Assembly: GCA_021777105.1 (NCBI GenBank)
Contig: JAIQZQ010000072.1
Span: 1-48,232, forward strand
Origin: Candidatus Anammoxibacter sp.
GTDB taxonomy: Bacteria; Planctomycetota; Brocadiia; Brocadiales; Anammoxibacteraceae
Direction of reading: 5' to 3'
Length of the DNA stretch: 48,232 nucleotides
The notes beneath the pieces are model-generated. The model searched no databases, was not told the origin of the DNA, and worked only from the letters and a program-made list of their open reading frames with translations. The translations under genes were made by a program, and so were the position numbers. Shown one piece after another: positions 1 through 8,900 of the stretch (position 1 is its first letter; each line of letters opens with the position of its first letter).

Positions 1-195
1 TACGTTTATTACTTCCATGCCAGTTGCAGGCTTCACCATATCCGGCAGGATAGCCAACGGCAAATACGTGTAACGAGGCCGAAACGAGTTCACTTTATTA
101 GGGCTCACATCTTCGCTGTCAGAAGGAAGCCCTCCTTCTTCACATCGACACTCATCGATACCGCAATGTTTCGCGTGGTCCGTTACCTTCAACAC
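1..195 (-). CDS. Possible partial ORF running off the window edge, unknown function
   Basis: The minus strand is open from a TAG at 208-210 down to position 1. If it starts at the GTG at 193-195 it gives 65 codons with no stop. The predicted peptide has a Cys-containing N-terminal part (HCGIDECRCEEGG) and then a segment reading FRPRYTYLPLAILPDM. I do not recognise the family. There is no ATG and no clear ribosome binding site, and the plus strand is also open here for about 74 codons, so coding is not secure. The stretch looks richer in G+C and less repetitive than the flanking DNA and stops abruptly near 210. It may be the end of a gene or of a mobile element lying mostly outside the window. 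Confidence 0.25.
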   Translation of the reverse strand, partial: MLKVTDHAKHCGIDECRCEEGGLPSDSEDVSPNKVNSFRPRYTYLPLAILPDMVKPATGMEVINV

Positions 196-210
196 GCCAA
201 TGCGCAGCTA

Positions 211-541
211 ATTGGTGAATAAACAATTACCAATTTCAATACGTTACAATTGAATAGAACAATCCAGCATAGCTGGAGCAAACCAGATTTCACAGATAAA
301 AGCAAAAAAAGGAAAAAAGGGAAGTGGTAATTAGTTATCGGTTATCGGCAAAAGAAAGAGCAAATGAGGAAAGATGAGATTATATGGCAGAAAAGCTAAT
401 TAAGCCATTCCCATGGTTTTCTATTTTTTCCAAGCCCCCTTATTCATTGAAAATCATCGATACCATAGGATATAATCGTGAAGAAAAAAAGGATACGACA
501 GATTATATTTAGAAAGAGTGGTATTATTATAAGGATTGGTT
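211..541. other. Intergenic stretch with dispersed repeat words
   Basis: No gene is seen here. It holds a small stem-loop near 267-278 (CCAGC/GCTGG), a fragment of the CACAGAT word family near 290, and one copy of the repeat GGTAATTAGTTATCGG at 326 followed by TTATCGGCAAAAG. The same 23-base core recurs exactly at 1888. The end of the gap holds the Shine-Dalgarno sequence of the next gene. Confidence 0.6.
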
Positions 542-1486
542 ATGAGTAAATATGATATTCGGCATAAAGAAACATTGCGCCTCTTCTTACGTGAATATTT
601 TGAGTTGTTTTTTCCTGAACTTGCATCTAAAATGAACTTTGAAACCGCTGAGTTTTTAGATAAGGAGTTGCTTGCTATACAGGAATTCGATTTAGACACG
701 ACTTCAGTAGATGTCGAAAGAATAACTGATGCATTAATTCTAATTGAAATAGAACTTGACGGTGGTAAAGAGTGGATATTGATCCATTGGGAGCAGGAAA
801 GCGTAAAAAAGAATCAAAGCGCTAAACGATATTTTAAATACTTTTGCGGAATTTATTTCAAACATGACAAATTAGTTTTTCCAATAGTTATGTTTACAGA
901 TGATGCGGTATGGAAAAAGCCTATTGAAAATTGTTACAAACTATCGTTATTCAACTTTCCAATAGTAGATTACAAATATCAATTAATTAAATTAAAGAAT
1001 TTTACATCGTCTGAATTTGAGAAAAAGATACCGGGAAACCCTTTAGCAGCAGCATATCTGCCTTTAACTAAATATGGAAAATCCGAACGGCCATTAATTA
1101 AAGCGAAAGCAATTCAAGGGATAGCTATAACAGTACAGAATAGCGTTAAACAAACAGTTTTAATGTCATTGATTGAGGCAAGTATACAACTTAACAAAGA
1201 TGAAGATAAAGAGTTTAAAGAGATTATTTCAAAAAACATTAATTACAAGGGAGCTAAAATGTTACAGACCGTAGAAGAGTTAGGGATTGAAATAGGAAGG
1301 GAGCAAGGAATAGAAGAAGGATCAAAGTCTACCGTGGTGCGTATATTAAATAAAAAATTTAAACATATAGATGAAAGCATAAAGAAACAAATAGAAGAAT
1401 TAGAACGAAATGAGTTAGATAATTTAGCAGAGGATCTAATAGATATGTCAAGTATTGAAGATTTGAAAAACTGGCTTAACCGTTGA
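542..1486 (+). CDS. Rpn/PD-(D/E)XK-type nuclease-like protein with C-terminal DUF4351-like tail
   Basis: A 314-aa soluble protein. The N-terminal half resembles the PD-(D/E)XK nuclease/transposase-like (Rpn family) fold: a segment ITDALILIEIELDGGKEW is followed by ILIHWEQES, consistent with an acidic and Glu/Gln-containing catalytic core at about residues 60-95. The C-terminal 60 residues, ending in a pattern like ELDNLAEDLIDMSSIEDLKNWL, resemble DUF4351, which often terminates such proteins in cyanobacteria and other genomes with many mobile elements. ATG 542 is preferred over TTG 536 because AAGGA at 531-535 lies six bases upstream. The 3' end overlaps a convergent broken YgiT gene by 11 bases. 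Family members are usually multicopy accessory genes tied to recombination or DNA cleavage; activity here is inferred only. Confidence 0.6.
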   Translation: MSKYDIRHKETLRLFLREYFELFFPELASKMNFETAEFLDKELLAIQEFDLDTTSVDVERITDALILIEIELDGGKEWILIHWEQESVKKNQSAKRYFKYFCGIYFKHDKLVFPIVMFTDDAVWKKPIENCYKLSLFNFPIVDYKYQLIKLKNFTSSEFEKKIPGNPLAAAYLPLTKYGKSERPLIKAKAIQGIAITVQNSVKQTVLMSLIEASIQLNKDEDKEFKEIISKNINYKGAKMLQTVEELGIEIGREQGIEEGSKSTVVRILNKKFKHIDESIKKQIEELERNELDNLAEDLIDMSSIEDLKNWLNR

Positions 1487-1689
1487 TTTGTTTTTTCGGT
1501 TTGATTTTTCCATGAATATCCTGATCCATTTTCTCGATTTCATTCGCAGAATTCAATATTGCATGACATTGATCACAAGCGGTAACGGTAACATTTCAAA
1601 AGGTATAGACGGCCATCCACAATGTAATCTATAGTAGCCTTTACGTTGAATCTTCTGTCTCCACAGATAGTGCACAAAGAGTCTTTCAT
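1476..1689 (-). pseudogene. YgiT/MqsA-type zinc-finger antitoxin, frameshifted
   Basis: Reading the minus strand from ATG 1689, preceded by a GGGAG ribosome binding site, gives MKDSLCTICGDRRFNVKA and then IDYIVDGRLYLL, the start of a YgiT-type zinc finger with its first CxxC. A shift of one base near 1590 (in CTTTTGAAATG) is then needed to continue into NVTVTACDQCHAILNSANE and the second CxxC, ending at the TAA at 1476-1478. The joined product would be about 71 aa, the normal length for this antitoxin-like family, and the 214-base span is exactly one base more than 71 codons. It is either a recent pseudogene or a sequencing/assembly error in a homopolymer-rich spot. No toxin partner lies upstream; that DNA is repeat. 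Confidence 0.65.
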
Positions 1690-2009
1690 TATTTATTCTC
1701 CCTGCCGTTCCACTGATTTCACAGATTGCACAGATTATAAAGCGGGGGGATTTGAAATGCAAAAACAAGGCAAAAGCTATTTAACCACTAATTTTCACTA
1801 ATCTACACTAATTTAAAAGCAAAGGCGGAAAGTAAGGTGAGTTGTAATCGGTTATCGGTAAAAGCAAAGACGAAAAGCGAGGTAGGTGGTAATTAGTTAT
1901 CGGTTATCGGTAAAAGCTAGAACAGGAGCAATAACAGATTAGACAGATTGTATAAATTAAAGAGGCAAAATGGTTGTAAAACTCTAATGTTTTTGGATTA
2001 TGGGGCAAT

Positions 2010-2062
2010 GCGAAGCTGGGGCTTCTTGAATTTTTGGTTACAAAGCTAGGGGTTTTGGAACC
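2010..2062 (-). repeat. Twin-hairpin repeat, copy 1 (reverse orientation)
   Basis: Two short inverted repeats 10 bases apart: GAAGCTGGGGCTTC, then GGTTACAAAGC paired imperfectly with the GGTTTTGGAACC side. The same pair occurs at 3113, 44771, 46507 and 47278. The second stem is degenerate in this copy. It has the size and layout of REP/BIME-type elements. Confidence 0.75.
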
Positions 2063-2068
2063 AGGGTG

Positions 2069-2123
2069 AAATGGAGTTTCAAGGGCAATTGTGTTCTAGG
2101 ATCGGGGTTTTGGAACGGTTTCT
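2069..2123. repeat. Long inverted repeat, arm A
   Basis: This segment, including TTTCAAGGGCAATTG and ATCGGGGTTTTGGAACG, matches the reverse complement of 47359-47414 with only scattered differences. Its partner lies 45 kb away in the other repeat island. Confidence 0.7.
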
Positions 2124-2199
2124 GGGTTATGCATTTAGAACTGAGCAGGCATATTGTGCCGTAACATTTGGCGTTTAGAGTTTTTTAATTGGGAAAACT

Positions 2200-2421
2200 C
2201 TATTCTACAGTTTTATTGGCTGTTGCCGTTTGTTTGTGATATTCCATTGCGCGTTTACTGATCTCTTCGCCGCTCATACCGGTAAAAAGAGATTGTCTCC
2301 ACTTTGTATAATCAAATTTCTCTCTTTGAATTAATGACACAAAACGTTCAGCTTCAACAAGTCCAAGATGTTTGGTTAAAATTTCAAACCCTAATACTTT
2401 AATTTCAGTGTCAACTATCAT
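2200..2421 (-). CDS. Small protein paired with PIN toxin, putative antitoxin
   Basis: A 73-aa acidic, mostly helical protein starting MIVDTEIKVLGFEILTK and containing the segment FDYTKWRQSLFTGMSGEEIS. I choose ATG 2421 over the upstream in-frame start because the longer form runs through the PIN gene's coding end. The gene overlaps the upstream PIN-domain gene by 11 bases, which strongly suggests translational coupling and co-expression. Small proteins of this kind next to PIN genes are commonly treated as antitoxins, although this one shows no obvious ribbon-helix-helix or AbrB DNA-binding fold. Here the toxin is the first gene and the small gene the second, the reverse of the usual order. 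Confidence 0.6.
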   Translation of the reverse strand: MIVDTEIKVLGFEILTKHLGLVEAERFVSLIQREKFDYTKWRQSLFTGMSGEEISKRAMEYHKQTATANKTVE

Positions 2422-2863
2422 GTTCTGTCTCCCCTCTAATAATAAAATCAATTGGATTCATAATAAATACTTGTATATCAGATATTAATATTGATTTTTT
2501 GAGAATACCTTTATCAACCGTTAAAAAACAGTCACAATCTAAGGCTATTGCACAGGCGATATGCAAGGCGTCAAGCGGTTTGATGCCAATTGTAATAAAT
2601 CTATTCATATCTTCAATAATCGGCGGAGTCTCTTCCGTATAGGAATTAGACAACTCTCTCCATTGCTGAATTTCTAGTCTACGCTCTTCAAACGGATTTG
2701 CCGCATTTTCGTAGTCGAGCACATATGACCAACCTAATGCAACCTTGCCGGCACGAATGCTGTTCTGTATACTTAATTTGGCTTCTGTTTCAAGTAAAAC
2801 CGTCAGTGAAGACTGGTCATCAAACGGCCTGTTAAAACAACAATTATCAAGATAAACTTTCAT
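2411..2863 (-). CDS. PIN-domain protein, putative VapC-like ribonuclease toxin
   Basis: A 150-aa PIN-domain protein. The first acidic residue lies in MKVYLDNCCFNRPFDD at the N-terminus, a middle conserved stretch reads IKPLDALHIACAIA, and the last acidic position is in CFLTVDKGILKK. This is the usual three-to-four acidic-residue pattern of metal-dependent PIN ribonucleases, which cleave RNA and are inhibited by a co-encoded antitoxin. I choose ATG 2863 over TTG 2890 because the PIN fold starts directly at that methionine. The gene overlaps the downstream small gene. It sits between repeat islands, like the other toxin-antitoxin-like loci in the window. Activity is inferred from the family. 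Confidence 0.75.
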   Translation of the reverse strand: MKVYLDNCCFNRPFDDQSSLTVLLETEAKLSIQNSIRAGKVALGWSYVLDYENAANPFEERRLEIQQWRELSNSYTEETPPIIEDMNRFITIGIKPLDALHIACAIALDCDCFLTVDKGILKKSILISDIQVFIMNPIDFIIRGETEHDS

Positions 2864-3194
2864 ATGTAAAAAAATTGTATCACTATTCAACTTTATAATA
2901 CCGCTTCAATGCGTAATTCTAAATGTTGATTCTCTCTTCAAATAAAATTATATTTTTATTATATCATGTTCGTGCTATTTGTAAACTGTTTGATATTGAT
3001 GCGATGGTTGAAGTTATTTGTTTTTACGAGATAGTGGAAGTTACTACTGGGCGCTTATTTCTTGTTTCTTAATACTGGATATAGAGCTATGTATCTTGAG
3101 ACGATTTCAAACGCGAAGCTGGGCCATCTTGAATGTCTGGTTACAAAGCGGGGCTTTGTAACCAGGGTGTAAAATGACTGTTTTGAGCGGGTTC
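2864..3194. other. Intergenic stretch with a twin-hairpin repeat
   Basis: No gene is seen. The left half is AT-rich and presumably carries the promoter of the PIN operon on the minus strand, though I see no confident -35/-10 pair. The right half carries the second twin-hairpin repeat just downstream of the beta-propeller gene. Confidence 0.55.
3113..3163 (-). repeat. Twin-hairpin repeat, copy 2 (reverse orientation)
   Basis: GCGAAGCTGGGCC followed by a spacer and GGTTACAAAGCGGGGCTTTGTAACC split over 3139-3163. The second stem is a perfect 10-bp palindrome with a short loop. It lies just past the 3' end of the minus-strand beta-propeller gene. Confidence 0.75.
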
Positions 3195-4292
3195 TTAAAA
3201 TGAATAGAGGTTCCAGTCCATGCAGCCGACGTAAATTGCGCCTGTTGAATCCAGTGCGGCTGAGGAGAAGATTGGGGACTTGAGGTTGTATTGCCATTTT
3301 AATTTGCCGGAAGGGTCTATGACGTAAAATATGCCGCTCCAGCTTCCTATATAAATATTGCCGGCTTTGTCAATCAGAGGGGCTGCCGTTACGGACTGGT
3401 CTGTGTCAAAATTCCACAATTCGTTGCCGTTTTTGTCCAAGGCGTATATTTTGGCTGTTCTTGTCCCAAAATAGATGTTGCCTTTTTTGTCAATGGCTGG
3501 GGTGGAGTGGATGTACTTGCCTGTCTCAAACTTCCATAGAAGTTCGCCTTTTTTGTTTAAGGCGTAAAGGTTGCCGTCGTACGATCCGAAATAGATGTTT
3601 CCTTTTTTATCAATAGATGGGGAGGAGTCTATTTTCGCGCCTGTTTCAAACTTCCATTTCAAACTGCCGTCAGGATTAATTGCGTGTAGATGTTTATCCC
3701 ATGAGCCGATATATACTGTGCCGTCTTTGCCTATTGCGGGTGATGAGGCCAGGATTGTGTCGCCTGTTTTGTAAGACCATTTCAACAATCTGTCTGAACC
3801 TATGGCGTATACTCTGCCTTCCCAATCTCCTATATATATTGTGCCGTCTTTGCCTATTGCCGGGGAGCCGTGCAACGCGCCTTTTGTCTTAAATTTCCAC
3901 TTCTGCAGACCGTCATTGCCGATTGCGTACAGGTTTTTGCCCATTGTTCCGAAGTATATAATTCCGTCTTTATCAATGGCCGGGGATGAGTTAATCTTGC
4001 TGGAGGTCTTAAATTCCCACTCTTTTCGACCGTTTGCGTTGATTGCTATTAATAAATTGTTATGAGATGTTATGTAGATGGTGTCGTCTTTTCCCACAAC
4101 AGGCGATGACCATACTTCGCCGCCGGTCATAAGAGCCCATGTGGGCGAACTCTCGCCTTTGCCTTTAAAATCGCTTTGCCCTGTATGGCGAATGTCGTGT
4201 TGAAACATTGGAAAAGGGCTTTTGGCAAGTTGGGCGTTGGCTGTTGATAAAAACAGGGTTATTGTAAAAAAAACGGCAATTGTAATTTTCAT
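3195..4292 (-). CDS. Secreted PQQ-type beta-propeller repeat protein
   Basis: A 365-aa protein with a clean signal peptide (MKITIAVFFTITLFLSTANA, cleavage before Gln). From about residue 45 it is built of roughly eight repeats of about 38 residues of the form SSPAIGKDGTIYIGS followed by LYAI and a WKF/WSY strand. This is the PQQ_2/PQQ-like beta-propeller pattern shared with BamB and quinoprotein dehydrogenases. No catalytic quinoprotein residues or haem-binding motifs are visible, so it is more likely a structural or binding propeller than an enzyme. ATG 4292 is chosen because the signal peptide begins there. The protein is expected in the periplasm or on the cell surface. It is a single-gene unit between repeats. 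Confidence 0.85.
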   Translation of the reverse strand: MKITIAVFFTITLFLSTANAQLAKSPFPMFQHDIRHTGQSDFKGKGESSPTWALMTGGEVWSSPVVGKDDTIYITSHNNLLIAINANGRKEWEFKTSSKINSSPAIDKDGIIYFGTMGKNLYAIGNDGLQKWKFKTKGALHGSPAIGKDGTIYIGDWEGRVYAIGSDRLLKWSYKTGDTILASSPAIGKDGTVYIGSWDKHLHAINPDGSLKWKFETGAKIDSSPSIDKKGNIYFGSYDGNLYALNKKGELLWKFETGKYIHSTPAIDKKGNIYFGTRTAKIYALDKNGNELWNFDTDQSVTAAPLIDKAGNIYIGSWSGIFYVIDPSGKLKWQYNLKSPIFSSAALDSTGAIYVGCMDWNLYSF

Positions 4293-4399
4293 AAGGAACT
4301 TTCTATAGTAAAGGTTTAACGGGAATAAAGGGAAAAGCGTGCCACGAAAGGACACGAAAAATTCACGAAATTAAAAGCTCATTAGATTTCCACCTTTGG

Positions 4400-4456
4400 T
4401 AAATAAACACTGAGCAGCTTGTCTGCTCTAGTGAGAATTATGCCCGTGAGGCCAAA
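4400..4456. repeat. GAGCAGC stem-loop repeat, copy 1
   Basis: The hairpin GAGCAGCTTGTCTGCTC at 4412-4428 is followed by GAGAATTAT and a TGAGG-type end. The reverse complement of 29107-29160 shows the same order of elements, including AATAAA before the stem and GAGAATTAT after it. Confidence 0.6.
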
Positions 4457-4799
4457 AAGGAGTATTGGAGATTCGAATAGAGTATACCAATAGTAAAAAT
4501 TAATAAATGAAAATTTAAATATTCAAATCCCCCCCGCCCCCTTTTCTAAAGGGGAAGTATGGTTGTATGAGCTTTTTAAACAAATTATTAGTTAAAAAAT
4601 TAGAAAACTCGCTGAATAGCTTCAATTTAAAAGAGAAATACAAAATGAGATCACGAAAAAACACAAAATAACACGAAATTAATCAGATAAACAGTTTAAT
4701 CCCAATATATTCGGATGTGGGTTGTTGATAAAATGGATGGGCTGTTTTTTTACAGAAAATTGGCATTGTTACGGAAGCTGCGGGATTATTGGATTGAAA

Positions 4800-4848
4800 C
4801 GGCGTTTTTTAATAATTACGGCTTACGCTTGATTATTAAAAAACGCCG
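4800..4848 (-). terminator. Probable bidirectional terminator after the secDF/LysM operon
   Basis: A 17-bp inverted repeat, CGGCGTTTTTTAATAAT with its complement ATTATTAAAAAACGCCG, separated by 15 bases. It lies 12 bases past the stop of the minus-strand LysM gene. The GC base followed by A/T runs on both sides would serve either strand. Confidence 0.65.
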
Positions 4849-4860
4849 GAAATTCTTATG

Positions 4861-5985
4861 TTATGGGATTACTATGTCAACTCCGGCGCGAATCATATGG
4901 CTGCCGTTTAAGACATCTTTGTTTGCTTCATAGATTATTTCCCATTTTGCTCCGTTTTTATAGTGGTCCTGCGCTATTTTGTAAAGAGTGTCGCCCTCTT
5001 TTATCGTGTAGGTTTTGCCTGCTTTTTTAACCTTAGTTTCCGAGCTTAATGTGTAAGTTTTTCTACCGGCTTTCTTGCCGGCTGCGTTGCCTTTTATTCC
5101 TGGAATTATTAGTTCTCTGCCAACGTAAACTGTATTGTTATCGCCAATTACATCCTGATTTGCGTCTGCGATTAACTCCCAGTCTTTTACCGAGCCGTAA
5201 TATTTCTTTGCAATCTTAAAAAGCGAATCGCCTTCTTTTACAATATGGCGTTTTTCGTTTCCGCCGGAAGTGGCGGACTTTTCTGAAACCGCGGCAACTG
5301 CAGGCGCTTTTTTAGTTGGAAAAGAGGTCACCGGAGCCGGTTTGTTAGGATCTCTTTCATCGAGCACCCTGACATCCGGTATTATAAGCTCTTCGCCTCG
5401 AGGCAGGCTATTGCGGTCATAAATTACCTCAGTGTTTGCGTTAAGAATTTTGCTCCATTTAGCGCTGTCGCCGTAATAGCGTTTAGCAAGGGAATACAAA
5501 CTATCTTTGCCGCCAACTTTATGGGTAAGGACGCGCGTGTCTGCGTTAAAATTCGAGGCTACGGAAGGCGCGGCATTAGAAACGTTTGCCGCAACTTCCG
5601 TTTTGCGCTCTTTAACTGCGTTTTCAGGCTCTTGTTTAGCGGCTGTTTCATTTACTTCCTGAAACATGGGCCGCTCTTTTGCCGTTTCTACGTCTTTTTT
5701 GGCGTAGAAGTCATCTTCATTAATTTCAATCTCTTCTGTTTTTTCTTTTTTTCTGCTGCCGGACGCAATTATGTCGCCTATATCGCTTTCAAGCGTCTCT
5801 TCAATAAATGTGTCGTCTTTAAAAATGTCGTCCGGCAGTCTAACCTGATCTTCTCCTTCATTTTGTGTTACGTTGGTATCACTAGATGTAGTTTTACTCA
5901 CATTGGTTCGCGTGCTTAAAAAAACCGCTATTATTCCAAGTATTACAACCCCTAAAATTACTCCAATTTGAGTATCTTTTCTCAT
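4861..5985 (-). CDS. Membrane-anchored protein with three LysM domains
   Basis: A 374-aa protein with one N-terminal membrane segment (IGVILGVVILGIIAVFL, residues 7-23), an acidic and Ala-rich linker to about residue 150, then three LysM domains at about 153-203, 246-296 and 326-374. Each has a YSLAKRYYGD/FKIAKKYYGS type core and ends in ELIIP or DIVIP. LysM domains bind N-acetylglucosamine glycans, chiefly peptidoglycan, so this is probably an inner-membrane-anchored periplasmic wall-binding protein. Its ATG overlaps the secDF stop by one base (TAATG), so translation is coupled to the protein-export genes. No catalytic domain is present. Confidence 0.88.
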   Translation of the reverse strand: MRKDTQIGVILGVVILGIIAVFLSTRTNVSKTTSSDTNVTQNEGEDQVRLPDDIFKDDTFIEETLESDIGDIIASGSRKKEKTEEIEINEDDFYAKKDVETAKERPMFQEVNETAAKQEPENAVKERKTEVAANVSNAAPSVASNFNADTRVLTHKVGGKDSLYSLAKRYYGDSAKWSKILNANTEVIYDRNSLPRGEELIIPDVRVLDERDPNKPAPVTSFPTKKAPAVAAVSEKSATSGGNEKRHIVKEGDSLFKIAKKYYGSVKDWELIADANQDVIGDNNTVYVGRELIIPGIKGNAAGKKAGRKTYTLSSETKVKKAGKTYTIKEGDTLYKIAQDHYKNGAKWEIIYEANKDVLNGSHMIRAGVDIVIP

Positions 5986-8900
5986 TAGTTTTTCCCTTCA
6001 CTTTTTTTCCACCTTACCAATATAGGACTGGCAATGAAAATAGAAGAATACGTTCCAACAAAAACACCCACAAGCATTACAAAGGCGAAGCCGTGTATTT
6101 CAGGGCCGCCGATAAAATATAAGGCAAACAATACGCCTAATGTAGTTAATGAAGTAAGCACCGTCCTGTTGAGGTTTTGATTAACGCTTAAATCAACAAG
6201 TTTTCCGTCGAGCGCGCCTTTCTTGCCTCCTACGTTTTCTCTGATACGGTCAAACAAAACGATTGTGTCGTTTAATGAATAACCAACCAAAGTTAAGAAC
6301 GCCGCAACCATCGGCAGGTTCAGCTTTATATCGCCGAATACATTGCCGAAATAGTCGGCAACCGCGACTGCTCCAAGCGTTATGGTGACGTCATGTATCA
6401 ACGCTATAACGGCGGCCGCGCCATATTTAAATTCGCCGAATCTGTACCAGACATAAATAATGATGGCAAAGCAGGCAAAAATAAGGGCCAGTATGGCTCT
6501 GCCTTTCATTTCGCCGGCAACCGCGGCTCCAATGCTTACTACCCTTTTTAACGGCATTGGGATAACAAATGCGCTTGCTATTTTGGCTTTGATCGGCTCA
6601 ATATCTGCGTCGCCGGTATTCAACTCAACAGAGCTGTAAGCTTTGCCGTCAATCAAGTCGCCGTTTAACATATCGGCGAAACCCGCGCCGGTCAAAACTC
6701 TTTCAATCTTATCCTTCTTTAAAGGAACGCTAAGAGCCAAATTGAGAAGATTGATCTTCTCCTCTTTTTGCGAGACCAGCAAGAGGTTGTTCTCGCTTTG
6801 CGGCGCCTCCTTCTGCGAGAATTCAACTTTTACCGTTTCAGTGTATAAACGGTCGCTAAAGATCTCGACTATGTCGTCCTGGATCTTTTCCTGTATTTTG
6901 CCGGTGCGAAGCGGATTCATTTTTACAAGAAAACGGTCTGATTTTGAGTTCAGGGTGATCAGCTTTTGAAGCGAATCGTCAAGCTCCGCAACCTTCAAAA
7001 GTTCAGCCCTTAACTGTCCTTCACCAGCGGACTCTTTTAGTTCTATTCTAATTGTTTTATCGTTAACAAAAGCCATGGCCGGAAGTTGCAATTTTCTATT
7101 TATCTTGCCTTTGATCTCTTCTAAAACACTTTTTGAGCCTCTTACTTCCATTTTACCGGTTAACGCGCCTCGCGATTGATCGCGTTTATAAACGGACGTC
7201 CCGGTAAAACCGGCTTTGTTAATTTCCATATAGACCAAAACAGGATCGACCTTTTTGTTTGCGTCAAGCTCCATTGTTGAGACGCTTGACAGGCTCTGCC
7301 CCTGGTTTTGGTTTAATGTGTTGGTTATTGCAGCTTCTGAAATATCGCCGAATGATATGTTTACTTCCTGCGAAACCAGATTTTGCGCTAATTTTGAGTT
7401 TAAATCACTTAAAATCTTGGCGCGTTCATCAATATTTCCCACAGTCGGAATGACAATGTCGAAATTCTTTGAATTGGCGTTCGGCGCTTCGACTGAAATT
7501 ATGTCATCATCCCTATATCCGGCGTCGGCCAGGGCTCTTTGCGCCAGGCTCTCTTCAACCGGTTGGCCCGTTGAGAGGTTGAACTCCATTGGGTTTATGA
7601 AAGAGATGTTGCATTGAACTCCCTGATTTGCAAAAGAGAGCTTGGCGTCTTTGGACACTTTTTCCTCTAATTTATTCTTGGCCAGACCTTTTATCCTGAC
7701 TCCAAAATCAGTTGGTTCGTTGTTGGTTGCCAAAGCGTCTTCCGCCCAAAGGCCTTGCACTTCCGCGTCAGGGTAACCTTTGTCTTTTAGAGACTTTCTA
7801 ACGGAGTTTACGGATGTAGGCTCTTTTAACTGTAAATGAACCAATGTGCCGCCGGTAAAGTCTATATCATAATTATCGCTGCCTCTTATGGTGAATATGG
7901 TTAATCCGCCGACTATCAAAAATATAGAGACAGGCACGGCAATGCCCCGGAAGCTGACAAATGAGAAACTGGTTTTGCTGAAACATTTAAGCATATGGAA
8001 TCCGCCAATCCACTGTTTGCCAAGGAAGATGTTGAAAATTGTCCTTGTTACTAAAACGGATGTGAACAGGTTTACCAGCAATCCAATAATCAAAACCCAG
8101 GCAAAACCTTTGACCGGGCCGGTGCCGACCGCAGCTAATATTACCGCTGTAATTAAAGTGGTTATGTTCGCGTCAAAAATCGTCCTGAAAGCGCGTTCAT
8201 ATCCTGTTTTTACGGCTAATTTTATAGTTTTGCCGGTATTTTTCTCTTCCCTTATCCTTTCAAAGATCAAAACATTGGCGTCAACCGCTATACCGATTGT
8301 CAAAACAAGGCCTGCAAGGCCCGGCAATGTTACGGTGGCGGTGATAATTACCAAAGCTCCAAGTATTAGCAGTATGTTTAACGCAAGGGCAAAATTTGCC
8401 ACCCAGCCTACTCCAAGGTAAAATATGCCCATAAACAGCAGGACAAATATGCTCGCGATTAATCCCGCCCTTAACCCTTTGGCGATAGAATCTTTTCCAA
8501 GGCTTGGGCCTACGGTGGTCTCCATCTCAAGCTGAAGGTCGGCAGGCAAGCTTCCTGCGCGCATAACGGCGATGAGGTCGTTAACTTCAACCTGCGTAAA
8601 GCCGCCTTCGATTATGCCTCTGCCGGGAATTCTGTCGCGAATAAGCGGGGCTGAGTACAAAATACCGTCTAAAATAATGGCTAATGGTTTGCCGATGTTT
8701 CGTTCAGTAAGTTTTCCAAACTTGGCTTTGCCTATTTGATCAAACTCAAAACCAACGACAGCCTGCACATCTTTCCTATCCGGAAATACTCTGGAAAGGT
8801 GTTCGCCTGTGATTTCAGTCTTATTGCTGACAAGGAACCAGTTGTTTTCTTCGCCTTCGCCGCCTTGTTCACCTTTGGTTTTGCGAATCCAGTGTTTATA

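Larger units (their letters stand above)
1690..2199. other. Repeat island without genes
   Basis: About 500 bases with no credible gene. From left to right it contains CACAGATT words (about 1719-1736), two copies of the GTTATCGG repeat (1844-1864 and 1888-1916), a twin-hairpin element (2010-2062) and one arm of a long inverted repeat (2069-2123) whose partner lies at 47359-47414. The order of the modules differs from the other island, so they behave as separate units. Confidence 0.65.
4293..4860. other. Intergenic repeat stretch
   Basis: No credible gene. It carries two clusters of CACGAAA words (about 4341-4369 and 4651-4679), a stem-loop repeat at 4400-4456 that recurs near 29107, a C-rich run at 4528-4541, and the terminator of the LysM/secDF operon at 4800-4848. 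Confidence 0.6.

Noticed and set aside
1553..1768. 71-codon minus-strand frame overlapping the broken YgiT gene
   Set aside because: It reads the wrong frame for the two zinc-finger halves and extends into repeat words upstream; the YgiT frames with a GGGAG site explain the segment better.
4715..4933. 72-codon plus-strand frame
   Set aside because: It runs through the terminator hairpin and into the antisense of the LysM gene; no family features.
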